Source: Nitrospirillum amazonense (GTDB taxonomy: Bacteria; Pseudomonadota; Alphaproteobacteria; Azospirillales; Azospirillaceae). Taken from it: a stretch of 64,000 nucleotides of DNA. Below are positions 19,395 to 30,214 of this stretch, one piece after another. Both the position numbers and the translations under genes were made by a program. Position 1 is the first letter of the stretch. Each line of letters opens with the position of its first letter. The stretch is from NCBI RefSeq assembly GCF_007828035.1, contig NZ_VITV01000003.1, positions 186,001 to 250,000 of the forward strand, in the 5' to 3' direction. The notes beneath the pieces are model-generated. The model ran no database searches. It worked only from the letters and a program-made list of their open reading frames with translations, and was not told the origin of the DNA.

Positions 19395-20512
19395 TGCCGG
19401 CGCCGGCGTTCGACCGGGAAAGCGTGCCGGCCCCCATCGCCACGCACGACCTGATGGGCCATGCGGCGGCGGAGCAGACGTTGCTGAAGGCCGCCACCGG
19501 CGGACGGCTGCACCACGCCTGGCTGATCGGCGGGCCGCCCGGCATCGGCAAGGCGACGCTGGCCTATCGTTTCGCCCGCTTCCTGCTGTCTGGCGGGGCG
19601 GAACCGCAGGATGATGGCTTGTTCGGCGCCCCGCCGCCGCCCACCAGCCTGTACGTCTCGCCCGAGAACCCCATTGCCCGGCGCGTGGCCGCCGGCGCGC
19701 ACGGCGACCTGCTGACCATCCAGCGCACCTGGGATGACAAGCGCAAGCGCTTCAAGCGCGACCTGCCGGTGGAGGAGGTGCGGCGCATCGCCCCTTTCCT
19801 GCGGCTGACGGCGGCGGAGGGCGGCTGGCGCATCGTGGTCGTGGACGGCGCCGACCAGATGAACCCCAGCGGCCAAAACGCCATCCTGAAGATCCTGGAG
19901 GAACCGCCGCCCCGCGCGCTGATCCTTCTGGTGGCGGACAACCCCGGCGCACTGCTGCCCACCATCCGCTCGCGTACCCGCACCCTGATGCTGGAGCCCT
20001 TGCCCACCACCACGGTGCGCAGCCTGGTCAACCGCATGATGCCGGATCTGGAGATGGGCGACGCCGCGGCGCTGACCACCCTGTCGGACGGAAGCATCGG
20101 CCGGGGCCTGGACCTGGCCGCCGCCGGCGGACTGGACCTCTACCGCGTGCTGCTGGGCGTGCTGGATACCCTGCCGCGCCTGGATCTGGCCGCCGCCCAT
20201 GCCCTGGCCGACCAGGTGGCCCGCGCCGGCCAGGACACGGTGTGGGAGACGACGACCGACCTGCTGCTGTGGTGGCTGGCCCGCTTCAACCGCGCGCTGG
20301 CCCGCGACCAGGCGGCGGCCGAGATCGTGGAGGGCGAAGCGGCCCTGATGGAACGTCTGTCCTTCGCGGCACGCCGGGATCGTGCGCTTGATCGCTGGAT
20401 GGAGGTATGGGACAACGTCAACCGCCTGTTCGCCAAGGCGGAAGGCGCCAATCTCGATCGCAAGCAGGTGATGTTGAGCGCGCTGCGCACGATCGAGGCG
20501 GCGGCCTCCTGA
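19394..20512 (+). CDS. holB: DNA polymerase III subunit delta'
   Basis: 372 residues of the clamp-loader subunit family. The Walker A-like GPPGIGKATLA is near residue 47, the sensor-like region RIVVVDGADQMNPSGQNAIL and ILEEPPPRALILLVADN follow, then TIRSRTRTLML. Delta' assembles with gamma/tau and delta to load the beta clamp. The Cys zinc-binding knuckle of many homologues is not visible. Coupled to tmk and followed 64 bp later by metG, the usual order in alphaproteobacteria. Confidence 0.94.
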   Translation: MPAPAFDRESVPAPIATHDLMGHAAAEQTLLKAATGGRLHHAWLIGGPPGIGKATLAYRFARFLLSGGAEPQDDGLFGAPPPPTSLYVSPENPIARRVAAGAHGDLLTIQRTWDDKRKRFKRDLPVEEVRRIAPFLRLTAAEGGWRIVVVDGADQMNPSGQNAILKILEEPPPRALILLVADNPGALLPTIRSRTRTLMLEPLPTTTVRSLVNRMMPDLEMGDAAALTTLSDGSIGRGLDLAAAGGLDLYRVLLGVLDTLPRLDLAAAHALADQVARAGQDTVWETTTDLLLWWLARFNRALARDQAAAEIVEGEAALMERLSFAARRDRALDRWMEVWDNVNRLFAKAEGANLDRKQVMLSALRTIEAAAS

Positions 20513-20576
20513 ACGCTGAAAAGCGGTCGCACAGACCTAAATAATAAACCGACAGCCTGTTAGCCGGAGAGTTGCC

Positions 20577-22129
<1,553 letters not shown>

Positions 22130-22130
<1 letters not shown>

Positions 22131-22975
22131 TGCCGGACGGTCTGATCCAGAAGCCCTTCCTGATCGACAGCCACTGTCACCTGGACTTCCCCGACTTCGC
22201 CGAACAGCGCGACGCAGTGGTGGAGCGGGCGCGGGCGGCCGGGGTCGGCGCCATGCTGACCATCTGCACCCATCTCAGCCGCTTTCCCCAGGTGCATGCG
22301 GTGGCGCAGGCCTATCCCGACGTCTGGTGCACCGTGGGCGTCCATCCCCACCAGGCCCTGGAAGAGCAGGAGCTGTGCACCGTCGAGAGGCTGCGTGAGC
22401 TGGCGGCGTACCCCAAGGTCGTCGGCCTAGGCGAGACGGGCCTGGACTATTACTACAACAAGAGCCCGCAAGAGGTGCAGGAGGCCAGCTTCCGCGCCCA
22501 CCTGACCGTGGCGCGCGAAACCGGCCTGCCGGTCATCATCCACACCCGCGACGCGGATGAGGACATGATCCGCATCCTGCGGGAGGAGGGCGGGGCCGAG
22601 GGCAAGCTGCGCGGCCTGCTGCACTGCTTCAGCTCCAGCCCCGAATTGGGCCGCCAGGCGCTGGAGATGGGCCTGCACATCTCCTTCAGCGGCATCGTCA
22701 CCTTCAAGAAGTCGGACGAACTGCGGGAATTCGCCAAGGAAGTTCCGCTGGACCGCATGCTGGTGGAAACCGATGCACCCTTCCTGGCGCCGGTGCCCAT
22801 GCGCGGCAAGACCAACGAGCCGTCGTTCGTGGCCCATACCGCCCGCCTGCTGGCGGAGGTGAAGGGTATGGATCCGGCGGACCTGGCCCGGGCCACCACC
22901 GCCACCATGCTGACGCTGTTCGACCGCATCCCCCCCGCCGAGTGCGGCACCCTCGTCGCGGGGTTCCCGGCGTGA
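22130..22975 (+). CDS. TatD-family metal-dependent hydrolase
   Basis: 281 residues of the TatD amidohydrolase fold. Metal ligands are visible in order: DSHCHLDF (HxH), GLGETGLDYYY (Glu), IIHTRDAD (His), LLHCFSS (His) and VETDAPFLAP (Asp). TatD enzymes are DNases or D-aminoacyl-type hydrolases, and location next to metG is common. Translation is coupled to metG by overlap. Confidence 0.94.
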
Positions 22976-22983
22976 GGAACGGC

Positions 22984-23751
22984 ATGCGGGTGCGTATCCT
23001 GGGCTGCGGCGGGTCCGGCGGCGTGCCCATGATCGGCAACGTCTGGGGCGACTGCGACCCCAATGAGCCGCGCAACCGTCGCCGCCGCGCGTCCATCCTG
23101 GTGGAGACGGACAGCACCAGCGTGCTGATCGACACCGGTCCGGAAATGCGGGAGCAGTTGCTCGACGCGCAGGTCACCCGTATCGACGCCGTGGTTTACA
23201 CCCACGCGCACGCCGACCACGCCCACGGCATCGACGACCTGCGCCAGGTCAACTGGATGAATAGCCGGCCGCTGCCCATTTACGCGGATACAGTCAATCT
23301 GGGCCAGTTGCAGGAGCGGTTCGACTATTGCTTCAAGCCGCAGGACAGGCCGGATTGGTTCCCGCGCCCCTGCCTGGTGCCACACACCATTACCGGCCCC
23401 TTCAGCATCGGTGACCTGGATTTCATTCCCTTCCACCAGGACCACGGCCGCTTCCCCAGCCTGGGATTCCGTATCGGCGACTTCGCCTATTCCACGGATG
23501 TAGTGCACCTGGATGAGAGGGCCTGGAGCGTGCTGGCGGGCGTGGACACCTGGATCGTGGACGCCACGCGCATCGAACCCCACCCGGTACACGCCCACCT
23601 GGACCTGGCGCTCAGTTGGATAGACCGGCTGAAGCCCCGGCGCGCCTACCTCACCCACATGAACCACCAGATGGACTACCGCACCCTGATGGCGACACTG
23701 CCCCAGGGAGTGGAACCGGCCTATGACGGCCTGGTGCTGGAGATGGCCTGA
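22984..23751 (+). CDS. MBL-fold metallohydrolase (PhnP-like)
   Basis: 255 residues of the metallo-beta-lactamase fold. Motifs: GCGGSGGVP at the N-terminus, TDSTSVLIDTGPEM, the metal-binding THAHADHAHGIDDLR (HxHxDH), FHQDHGRF, and the closing THMNHQMDY. The pattern matches PhnP-type phosphodiesterases. ATG 22984 follows GAGGA; a GTG at 22972 overlapping the tatD stop is possible. Last gene of the tmk-holB-metG-tatD run. Confidence 0.9.
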   Translation: MRVRILGCGGSGGVPMIGNVWGDCDPNEPRNRRRRASILVETDSTSVLIDTGPEMREQLLDAQVTRIDAVVYTHAHADHAHGIDDLRQVNWMNSRPLPIYADTVNLGQLQERFDYCFKPQDRPDWFPRPCLVPHTITGPFSIGDLDFIPFHQDHGRFPSLGFRIGDFAYSTDVVHLDERAWSVLAGVDTWIVDATRIEPHPVHAHLDLALSWIDRLKPRRAYLTHMNHQMDYRTLMATLPQGVEPAYDGLVLEMA

Positions 23752-23756
23752 CCACC

Positions 23757-23782
23757 CGGCACCAGACCGTCCTGAGGTGCCG
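23757..23782. terminator. Hairpin between convergent genes
   Basis: CGGCACC-type arm at 23757-23763 pairs with GGTGCCG at 23776-23782 (six to seven base pairs) around a 12-nt loop. No T-run follows, so it is only a weak candidate for termination between the MBL gene and the porin gene. Confidence 0.3.
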
Positions 23783-23784
23783 CC

Positions 23785-25437
23785 TTAGTAGGCGACCTGG
23801 GCGCGGAAGCCCACGGCCTGGTAGCGCAGGCCGGCTTGGTTCTGCAGCGTGGCACCGCTGAGCTTGCTGACGTCCACGATCTGGTAGTCGGCCATGAACT
23901 TCAGGTGATCATTGGGATACCAGTTCAGCCCCAACTGGATGACATCCTGCTGACCGCCCGCCACGCCGCCGGTCACCGACTGGGCCAGAAAGCGCTGGAC
24001 ATGGCTGTTCAGGTTGATATCGCTGTAGCGCGCCGCCACCTCGAACGCGCCCCAGTCACCCGTTTCGGGATTGAACGGGTGGGCAACCTTGAGCCCGCCG
24101 AAGCCGCCGCGGGCCGACTGGTACAGGCGCGGCTCACCCGTCAGCACCCAGGACGCGTCCACATAGGCGCCATGGAAGGTGAGGTCGGGTGTCTGGGTGG
24201 CACCGCCCAGGCCGGCCCCGGCCTGATGCTGGCGGTTCACACCGATCTCAACATACTCCGCCTGGACCAGGAAATTCTGGTAGCGCAGGCCCACTTCGGG
24301 GTTCCAGGTGTAGACGCCCGTCGCCGGCATGGAACCGGTGTTGATCAGCTTGCTGGTGTCCACCCTCAATTCCGGCTGAACCGACAGGGCCAGGTTCTGC
24401 GCCAGCCGGTTGCTGTCGTTCTGGTTCATGCTGAACACCTTGGACCCGCTGAAGCCCAGGTGGACGTCGTAGTCCTCGCCGTAGACCGGGCGGCCCGCCA
24501 CGCGCATCACGGCACCCGTCTGCTGCCCGTTGGAGGGCTGGGTGGTGGAGATGGCGGTGGTGACCGATCCGGTGGCGCCGACGGATGAGGTCGCGGTGGT
24601 GGTGGACTGGCCGCCATACGCCTGGCCTGTCAGGAAGCCGGAGACGAAGAAGCGGTCCTGGTAATAACGGGCACCCACGGCGGCGCGGGCGTCGCCGGCG
24701 GCGATGTTGCGCTCCACATCCATGATGGCCGGGCGTTCCATGAACATGAAGTCGTTGGAACTGGGCGCGTCCTGCAGGCTGATGTTGGGCTGCAAGTACC
24801 CCAGCGCCGCCGTGAATCCCTTGAAGGGCGTGTAAGCCAGGTTGGCCTCATACAGATACTGGGTGTTCTGGCGGCCGTCCGGCGACCCGCCGAAGTCGGG
24901 CGTGACCGTCGCCGTGACATCGCCATAGCGAAAAACGAAGGGAATGCGGATGCGGCGGGCGTTGACGCCATCGCCCAGATCCACGCCCGATCGCTTCACG
25001 CTGGCGTTGTCCTCGAAATAGGCTGCCGCATCGAACTGCGCCTGCAAGCCGATCTGCAGCGTACCCTTGCCGCCGAAGGCGGTGAAGGTGGGGCGGCCGC
25101 CGGCCATGGTGAAGCTGCCGTTATCGCCGCTGCTGGCCTCCAGCTTGGCGATGGTCTTGGCCTGGGTGGCCGCTTGCGCCGCGACCTGTTCCGCCTGGAT
25201 CTTGGTTTCCGCCTGCGCCTTGGCGTCGGCGGCCTCGCGCGCCTCGAGCGCTTCCAATCGAGCCTGGATGGCCTGGCTGACCTTCATCTGCGCTTCCAGC
25301 TGGGCGCGCAGGAGCTGGACTTCTTGGGAAGCGCTTTCGGCGGCATGGGCGGGCAGGCCGGCCATGAGGCCACAGGCGGCGGTGAGCAGGAACACGCCGG
25401 CTCGCCCATGCGGGGACGTCCGCGTTTGCTTGAACAT
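23785..25437 (-). CDS. OprO/OprP-type outer-membrane porin
   Basis: 550 residues: signal peptide to about residue 32 (AGLPAHAAESA), then a coiled-coil heptad region (about 38-100, many Ala/Glu/Gln) used for trimerisation, then a beta-barrel typical of phosphate-selective porins O and P. Strand-rich segments end in the C-terminal aromatic-anchored strand AGLRYQAVGFRAQVAY. Probably an anion-preferring channel; phosphate selectivity cannot be judged here. A long AT-rich region precedes it and likely holds its promoter. Confidence 0.88.
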   Translation of the reverse strand: MFKQTRTSPHGRAGVFLLTAACGLMAGLPAHAAESASQEVQLLRAQLEAQMKVSQAIQARLEALEAREAADAKAQAETKIQAEQVAAQAATQAKTIAKLEASSGDNGSFTMAGGRPTFTAFGGKGTLQIGLQAQFDAAAYFEDNASVKRSGVDLGDGVNARRIRIPFVFRYGDVTATVTPDFGGSPDGRQNTQYLYEANLAYTPFKGFTAALGYLQPNISLQDAPSSNDFMFMERPAIMDVERNIAAGDARAAVGARYYQDRFFVSGFLTGQAYGGQSTTTATSSVGATGSVTTAISTTQPSNGQQTGAVMRVAGRPVYGEDYDVHLGFSGSKVFSMNQNDSNRLAQNLALSVQPELRVDTSKLINTGSMPATGVYTWNPEVGLRYQNFLVQAEYVEIGVNRQHQAGAGLGGATQTPDLTFHGAYVDASWVLTGEPRLYQSARGGFGGLKVAHPFNPETGDWGAFEVAARYSDINLNSHVQRFLAQSVTGGVAGGQQDVIQLGLNWYPNDHLKFMADYQIVDVSKLSGATLQNQAGLRYQAVGFRAQVAY

Positions 25438-26045
25438 TTAAGAGACCCTTCATCTGTATTCGATCGCACCTGATCGGGATGCAGGGTCAATTCTAGACGC
25501 TATATTTATATCTTTATTGCATGCGCCTGATAGTATTTTACGATCGTTCGATCATAATATCTAATATTGAGGCAAGTTATACCTTGCGCATATCAAAATA
25601 CTCTGTTTTCGATATGGATCAACGGCCATCAGCCTGGCGGACTCCAATCACCCGCCTTGTCCATGGCAACCGGTATGCGCGGCGCGCGGTGCTGGGCAAA
25701 AATGCCCGCATTGCGAGTGTGCGTTGTGTCACACCGCCGTCATGGTAAAATCCCTGCCATCGACAAACGGTTCGGGTGCCCAAGAATGCGGCGTTCCGGT
25801 TCCTGTCCCTCCCGCCTGCGGCCTTTCCACGCCGCGATCGGCTCTCGTGTCTAAGGCTTCATCGACATCGGTTTGAGCCAGCGCCGCCCCTGACACCGGC
25901 GGCCTCCTGACACATCCCCAGTTCCCCTTATTCCGCCTGCCGGAATGCCCCTATGTTTGGGCGTCGGCAACGGCGGTACTGCGCCCGGATTCCGTCACGG
26001 ATCCGGACCGGGCGCCTACGACCTGATCCGTTGAACGAGGCTTCC
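25438..26045. other. 608-bp intergenic region between divergent porin and flotillin genes
   Basis: No convincing gene; short open frames at 25521-25854 have poor codon use and no ribosome-binding sites. The stretch at about 25480-25600 is unusually AT-rich for this chromosome and holds TATATTTATATC-like promoter sequences plus a perfect small palindrome GATCG-TT-CGATC at 25542-25553. It probably carries the divergent promoters of the porin and of the flotillin-like gene, with a possible regulator site. Confidence 0.5.
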
Positions 26046-28013
26046 ATGCTGGAGTTCCCTTCCTGGGCGCTCACCACGCTTTATCTGGTGGGCGGCGTCC
26101 TGGGCGTGCTCATCCTGGCGTTTCTTACCGGTACCATCGTCTACATCCGCAACGATGCCGTAGGCATCGTGGAGAAGCTCTGGGCACTGGGCGGCTCGGT
26201 TGAAGAGGGCTTCCTGGCGCTGGCGGGCGAGGCCGGCTTCCGGCCGGAAACGTTGCGCGGCGGTTTTCATTTCTTCATGCCGCTGCAATACCGCGTGCAC
26301 CGCGCCAACCTGGTGACGGTACCCCAGGGCAGCCTGGCCTACATCTTCGCCCGCGGCGGCCAGGCCCTGCCCAACGCCCAGGCGCTGGCCCGCTGGCCAG
26401 CGGGGGTGGGGGTGGAGAACGCCCGCGCCTTCGTGAGCCAAGGCGGCCAGCGCGGCCCCCAGCGTCGCATCCTGCGTGAGGGCGTCTATGCCATCAACAC
26501 GGCGCAGTTCATCGTCTTCACGGAATCGGCCACCCACGCCGTGGTGCTGGGCGATGCCAGCGATGCGCGCGCCGTGGAGACCATGCGCGAGATGATCGAG
26601 GAGCGTAACGGCTTCCGCCCCCTGATCATCCGCGACCATGAGGACGCGGTGGGCGTGGTCACCGTCCATGACGGCCCCGCCCTGGACCATGGTGAAATCA
26701 TCGCCCCCACGGTGGGCACCCATGCCGCCGACGGCGCCACCTTCCACAATTCCTTCCAGGATCCGGAGACCTTCCTGGCCGCTGGCGGCCGCCGGGGCCG
26801 GCAGGAACAGGTGCTGGTGGAGGGCACCTACTACATCAACCGTCTGTTCGCCACCATCGAGGTGCGACCCAAGACCCAGGTGGAAATCGGCAATGTCGGC
26901 GTGGTGGTCAGCTTCACCGGCCCGCGCGGCACCGACGTGTCGGGCACGGATCATAAACATGGCGAGCTGGTGCAGCAGGGCCAGCGCGGCGTCTGGCAAA
27001 CGGCCCTGCACCCCGGCAAGTACGCCATCAACCCCTATGCCGTGAAGGTCAGCACGGTGCCGACCACCAACTTCGTCCTGCGCTGGATCGAAGGGCGCAG
27101 CGAGGCCCACGGCTTCGACGACAATTTGGCGGAGATCAAGCTCATCACCAAGGACGCGTTCGAACCGGTGCTGCCCCTGTCCATCGTCGTGCACATCGGT
27201 TACGACGACGCCCCCTGGGTAGTGCAGCAGTTCGCGGACATCAAGAAACTGGTGGAGCAGACCCTGGACCCCATGGTCAGCGCCTGGTTCAAGGACGCCG
27301 CGCAAAGCCGCACCCTGATCGAGCTGGTGAACCAGCGGGCCGAGGTGCAGCGCGAGGCCCTGGCCGCCATGACCGGGCGCTTCGCCAAATACCGCCTGAA
27401 CGTGAAGGAGGTCATGATCGGCACGCCCCGCGCGGCCAAGGGCGACACCCACATCGACACCATCTTTGAACAGCTGCGCGCCCGCCAGGTCGCCCGGGAG
27501 AAGGTGGAGACCTATGAAAGCCAGCAGGTGGCGGCCGCCAAGGAACTGGAGCTGCGCGCGGCCGAGGCCCGGGCGGCGGCGCAGGGCGACCTGACCAAGT
27601 CGTCGGTGTCCATCGAGGTGGCGCAGAACCACGGCCGCGCCGAACTGGCCCGCAAGACGCAGGAGGCGGAGGCGACCAAGGTGATGGCCGAGGCGACCGC
27701 CATGCGCACCCGCACCGAGGGCCGCGCCGAGGCCGACCGCGTGGCCGCCATCGGCGACGCCAACGCTCAGGCGGCCAAGGCCCAGGTCGATGCCTTCGGT
27801 GGTGCGGAGATGGCCCTGTCCAAGGAGGTGGCCGCCATGCTGAGCGGCGCCATCACCCAGGCCAAGGTGCCGCTAGTGCCCACCGTGGCCATGGGTGGCG
27901 GCGAGGCAGGCCATGGCACCCTGGTGGACGCCCTGATCAGCCTGCTGATGGCCCAGGGCGGCCTGGACCAGTTGGTGAAGCAGCGGGGCAAGCAGCCGGA
28001 GACGGCGGCGTAA
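26046..28013 (+). CDS. SPFH/flotillin-like membrane protein
   Basis: 655 residues: one N-terminal transmembrane helix (about 8-33), an SPFH/band-7 region (spread over about 35-480, with VEIGNVGVVVSFTGPRG near 290), a helical coil (about 490-620) rich in Ala/Glu/Arg, and a short C-terminal tail. The coil is typical of flotillins, which form large membrane oligomers linked to membrane microdomains. It is longer than the usual ~500 residues because of extra sequence in the SPFH part. Start ATG 26046 precedes the transmembrane helix; the upstream extension is basic and implausible. Confidence 0.85.
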   Translation: MLEFPSWALTTLYLVGGVLGVLILAFLTGTIVYIRNDAVGIVEKLWALGGSVEEGFLALAGEAGFRPETLRGGFHFFMPLQYRVHRANLVTVPQGSLAYIFARGGQALPNAQALARWPAGVGVENARAFVSQGGQRGPQRRILREGVYAINTAQFIVFTESATHAVVLGDASDARAVETMREMIEERNGFRPLIIRDHEDAVGVVTVHDGPALDHGEIIAPTVGTHAADGATFHNSFQDPETFLAAGGRRGRQEQVLVEGTYYINRLFATIEVRPKTQVEIGNVGVVVSFTGPRGTDVSGTDHKHGELVQQGQRGVWQTALHPGKYAINPYAVKVSTVPTTNFVLRWIEGRSEAHGFDDNLAEIKLITKDAFEPVLPLSIVVHIGYDDAPWVVQQFADIKKLVEQTLDPMVSAWFKDAAQSRTLIELVNQRAEVQREALAAMTGRFAKYRLNVKEVMIGTPRAAKGDTHIDTIFEQLRARQVAREKVETYESQQVAAAKELELRAAEARAAAQGDLTKSSVSIEVAQNHGRAELARKTQEAEATKVMAEATAMRTRTEGRAEADRVAAIGDANAQAAKAQVDAFGGAEMALSKEVAAMLSGAITQAKVPLVPTVAMGGGEAGHGTLVDALISLLMAQGGLDQLVKQRGKQPETAA

Positions 28014-28193
28014 GGTCGGAACCAAGCTCAACTGCCAAGCGAGTTATTCGCTGACATTGCCAGTGTCGGCGGCGAAGCGGGGCTCTTCGTCGCCGATATG
28101 GCTTTGCGCCGAGTGTGGTGCGCCGGGTCAACGATATCCGTTTGGGCATGTTTTCGGGGGAAGCCATTATTATCGGCTCCGTTTGATGGGGCC

Positions 28194-28214
28194 GGGGCGG
28201 CCATGGGCCGCCCC
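28194..28214. terminator. Very stable hairpin between convergent genes
   Basis: GGGGCGGCC (28194-28202) pairs perfectly with GGCCGCCCC (28206-28214) around ATG. It sits 3' to both the flotillin and the SDR gene. No T-run on either side, so it may be a transcription or RNA-decay barrier rather than a classical terminator. Confidence 0.45.
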
Positions 28215-28231
28215 CGGGACCTTAGTTCGTC

Positions 28232-28981
28232 CTAGATTTGCGATAGACCACCATCAACGACCACTTCGGTGCCGGTGACATAGGCGCTATCCGAACCAGC
28301 GAGGAACAGGACCGCCCGAGCGACTTCTTCGGCGCCGCCGAAGCGATGCAGCGGAACCTTGGTAACGATGGCATCGGCGAAGGCCTTCACCGTAGCTTCG
28401 TCGAGACCGACCTTGCTGACGAACGGCGTGGCGATAGGACCTGGGCTGACGGCATTGACGCGAATGCCGCGCGGGGCGAATTCGGCGGCGAGCGACCGGG
28501 TCAAGGAGCGCACGGCGGCCTTGGTCGCCGAGAGGATCGACAGGCCTGGGGTGCCGACTGCGTTCAGCCATGAGGTCGTGAGAACGATGCTGCCGCCCTC
28601 CACCAACAGGGGAGCCGCCTTCTGGATGGTGAAGAAAAGGCCTTTGAAATTGACGTCGAACTGCTCATCGATCTGCTCTTCGGTGACCGCTTCCAGCGGC
28701 GCCGCCAGGCCGAGACCGGCATTGGCATGAACGATATCGAGCTTGCCGTACCTCCGGGACACCGCCTCGATCACGCCGTCGATATCGGCCTGCTTCCGCA
28801 GATCGGCCGCGAGGACGAGGCCATTATCGCCGACGATCTTTCGGGCCGCTGCCAGACGCTCAGGATTGGTACCGACGGCGATGACCTCGGCACCCTCTGC
28901 GCGGAGAAGAGAAACTGTGGCGAGACCGATGCCGGACGTGCCCCCGGTGACGAGTGCAATTTTGCCATTGAACTTGGACAT
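28232..28981 (-). CDS. Short-chain dehydrogenase/reductase family protein lacking the catalytic tyrosine
   Basis: 249 residues with a full Rossmann fold: NAD(P)-binding TGGTSGIG near residue 12, HANAGLG for NNAG, VSPGPIATPF and the C-terminal YVTGTEVVVDGG. The catalytic lysine is in ILSATKAAV, but the Tyr four residues before it (YxxxK) is replaced by Leu (codon CTC on the coding strand). Normal redox activity is therefore doubtful unless another residue substitutes. Transcribed divergently from a LysR gene, its probable regulator. The pair has slightly lower GC and different codon use from surrounding genes, suggesting acquisition. Confidence 0.88.
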   Translation of the reverse strand: MSKFNGKIALVTGGTSGIGLATVSLLRAEGAEVIAVGTNPERLAAARKIVGDNGLVLAADLRKQADIDGVIEAVSRRYGKLDIVHANAGLGLAAPLEAVTEEQIDEQFDVNFKGLFFTIQKAAPLLVEGGSIVLTTSWLNAVGTPGLSILSATKAAVRSLTRSLAAEFAPRGIRVNAVSPGPIATPFVSKVGLDEATVKAFADAIVTKVPLHRFGGAEEVARAVLFLAGSDSAYVTGTEVVVDGGLSQI

Positions 28982-29112
28982 TGGAATTCTCCAGACTTTC
29001 GAATGTGTTACGAAGTCGGAGCGCGCGTTCCGTAAGAAGATGTATCGCTTTTCGAGGGCCTGCCCGACAAATGAGATGTTCTAGGCTCGCGCAATAGAAT
29101 ATCTTTAGCGGC

Positions 29113-30060
29113 ATGCGAGCCCCAGAGCATCTCAACGCGCTTCGCGCCTTCGAAGCGGCGGCCCGGCACCTGAGCTTCGCCATGGCTGCCGACGAGCTGA
29201 ACGTGACGCCGGCAGCTGTCGGTCAGCTCGTGCGGCGCCTTGAGCAGGTCATCGGGTTCGAGCTGTTCCATCGCTCACAATCGGGCGCGGCCAGGCTTGT
29301 CCTGACAGAGGCCGCTCAGGCTGCGCTACCGGAGTTGCGCGCCGGATTCGAGCATCTGGCAAGCGGGATGGCTCGGCTCCGCGCGGCGGGCGGGCGCAGA
29401 CGCAAAGGCCTGACCGTTACCGTATCCTTCGCCTTCGGCGACAGATGGCTCATGCCCCGGCTCGACGGTTTCCGCCGCCGGTATCCGGCGTGCGAATTGC
29501 TCATCGACATGAATACGAATCTCAGCGATTTCTCGAAGGGCGATATCGACGTCGGTCTACGCTACGGCGCCGGAAATTGGCAGGGCCTGTCGGCGACATA
29601 TATTACGCGCGATTCCTTTTTCCCGGTATGCAGTCCGGGCCTGATGGATGGCGTCCATCCACTGCGATCGCCCGAAGACCTGGCACATTTTCGGCTCATC
29701 CATGACGTGTCCCTGGCGTTGTTGCCTGATTTCAGAACCTGGCGCGACTGGTTCGAGAATATTGGGCGCAAGGCACCCGACACCTCGCGAGGTTTGCGGG
29801 TCAATGATTCCACCGCAGCCTACCGCCTCGCAGTTGACGGGGGCGGTGTCGCGCTGGGCCGGACCACTCTTGTTACCCAGGATTTGGTTGAGGGGCGCCT
29901 GGTGCGTCCCTTTGGGCCGACGCTGGAATCACCGCTGGCCTACTATGCGGTCTGTCGACCACAGGACTTCGATGATCCAATGATCGCTGCATTCAGAGAT
30001 TGGCTCGTCGAGGAAGGGGCCAGGAGTGAGACCGATGGGAGGCCGCCTGGGCCGCGCTGA
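29113..30060 (+). CDS. LysR-family transcriptional regulator (GcvA-like)
   Basis: 315 residues. N-terminal winged helix-turn-helix (about 6-65: LNALRAFEAAARHLSFAMAA, LNVTPAAVGQLVRRLE), then the periplasmic-binding-type effector domain (about 95-300). LNALRAFEAAARHLSF and the overall form resemble GcvA-type members. The 131 bp between it and the divergent SDR gene should hold the shared operator. No ligand can be predicted. Confidence 0.92.
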   Translation: MRAPEHLNALRAFEAAARHLSFAMAADELNVTPAAVGQLVRRLEQVIGFELFHRSQSGAARLVLTEAAQAALPELRAGFEHLASGMARLRAAGGRRRKGLTVTVSFAFGDRWLMPRLDGFRRRYPACELLIDMNTNLSDFSKGDIDVGLRYGAGNWQGLSATYITRDSFFPVCSPGLMDGVHPLRSPEDLAHFRLIHDVSLALLPDFRTWRDWFENIGRKAPDTSRGLRVNDSTAAYRLAVDGGGVALGRTTLVTQDLVEGRLVRPFGPTLESPLAYYAVCRPQDFDDPMIAAFRDWLVEEGARSETDGRPPGPR

Positions 30061-30214
30061 CGCCCCCTCTTCGACAAGAGTCACCGCTTCAATCTTGAAT
30101 TCGGTGTGGGGTTGCGCATCAGGCCCGGAAACTTGAAGCGCGATGTCGCGGAAATGACTCTGAACCCGGGTATGGTCCCACCATCCTTGATGTTCCAAGA
30201 AAACAGGGTCTTAG

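Noticed and set aside
25521-25854. Short open frames in the porin/flotillin spacer
   Set aside because: No ribosome-binding site, poor codon use, and the AT-rich part looks like promoter DNA.
26016-27632. Long minus-strand frame opposite the flotillin gene
   Set aside because: Antisense low-complexity shadow of the strongly biased plus-strand gene; no ribosome-binding site or motif.
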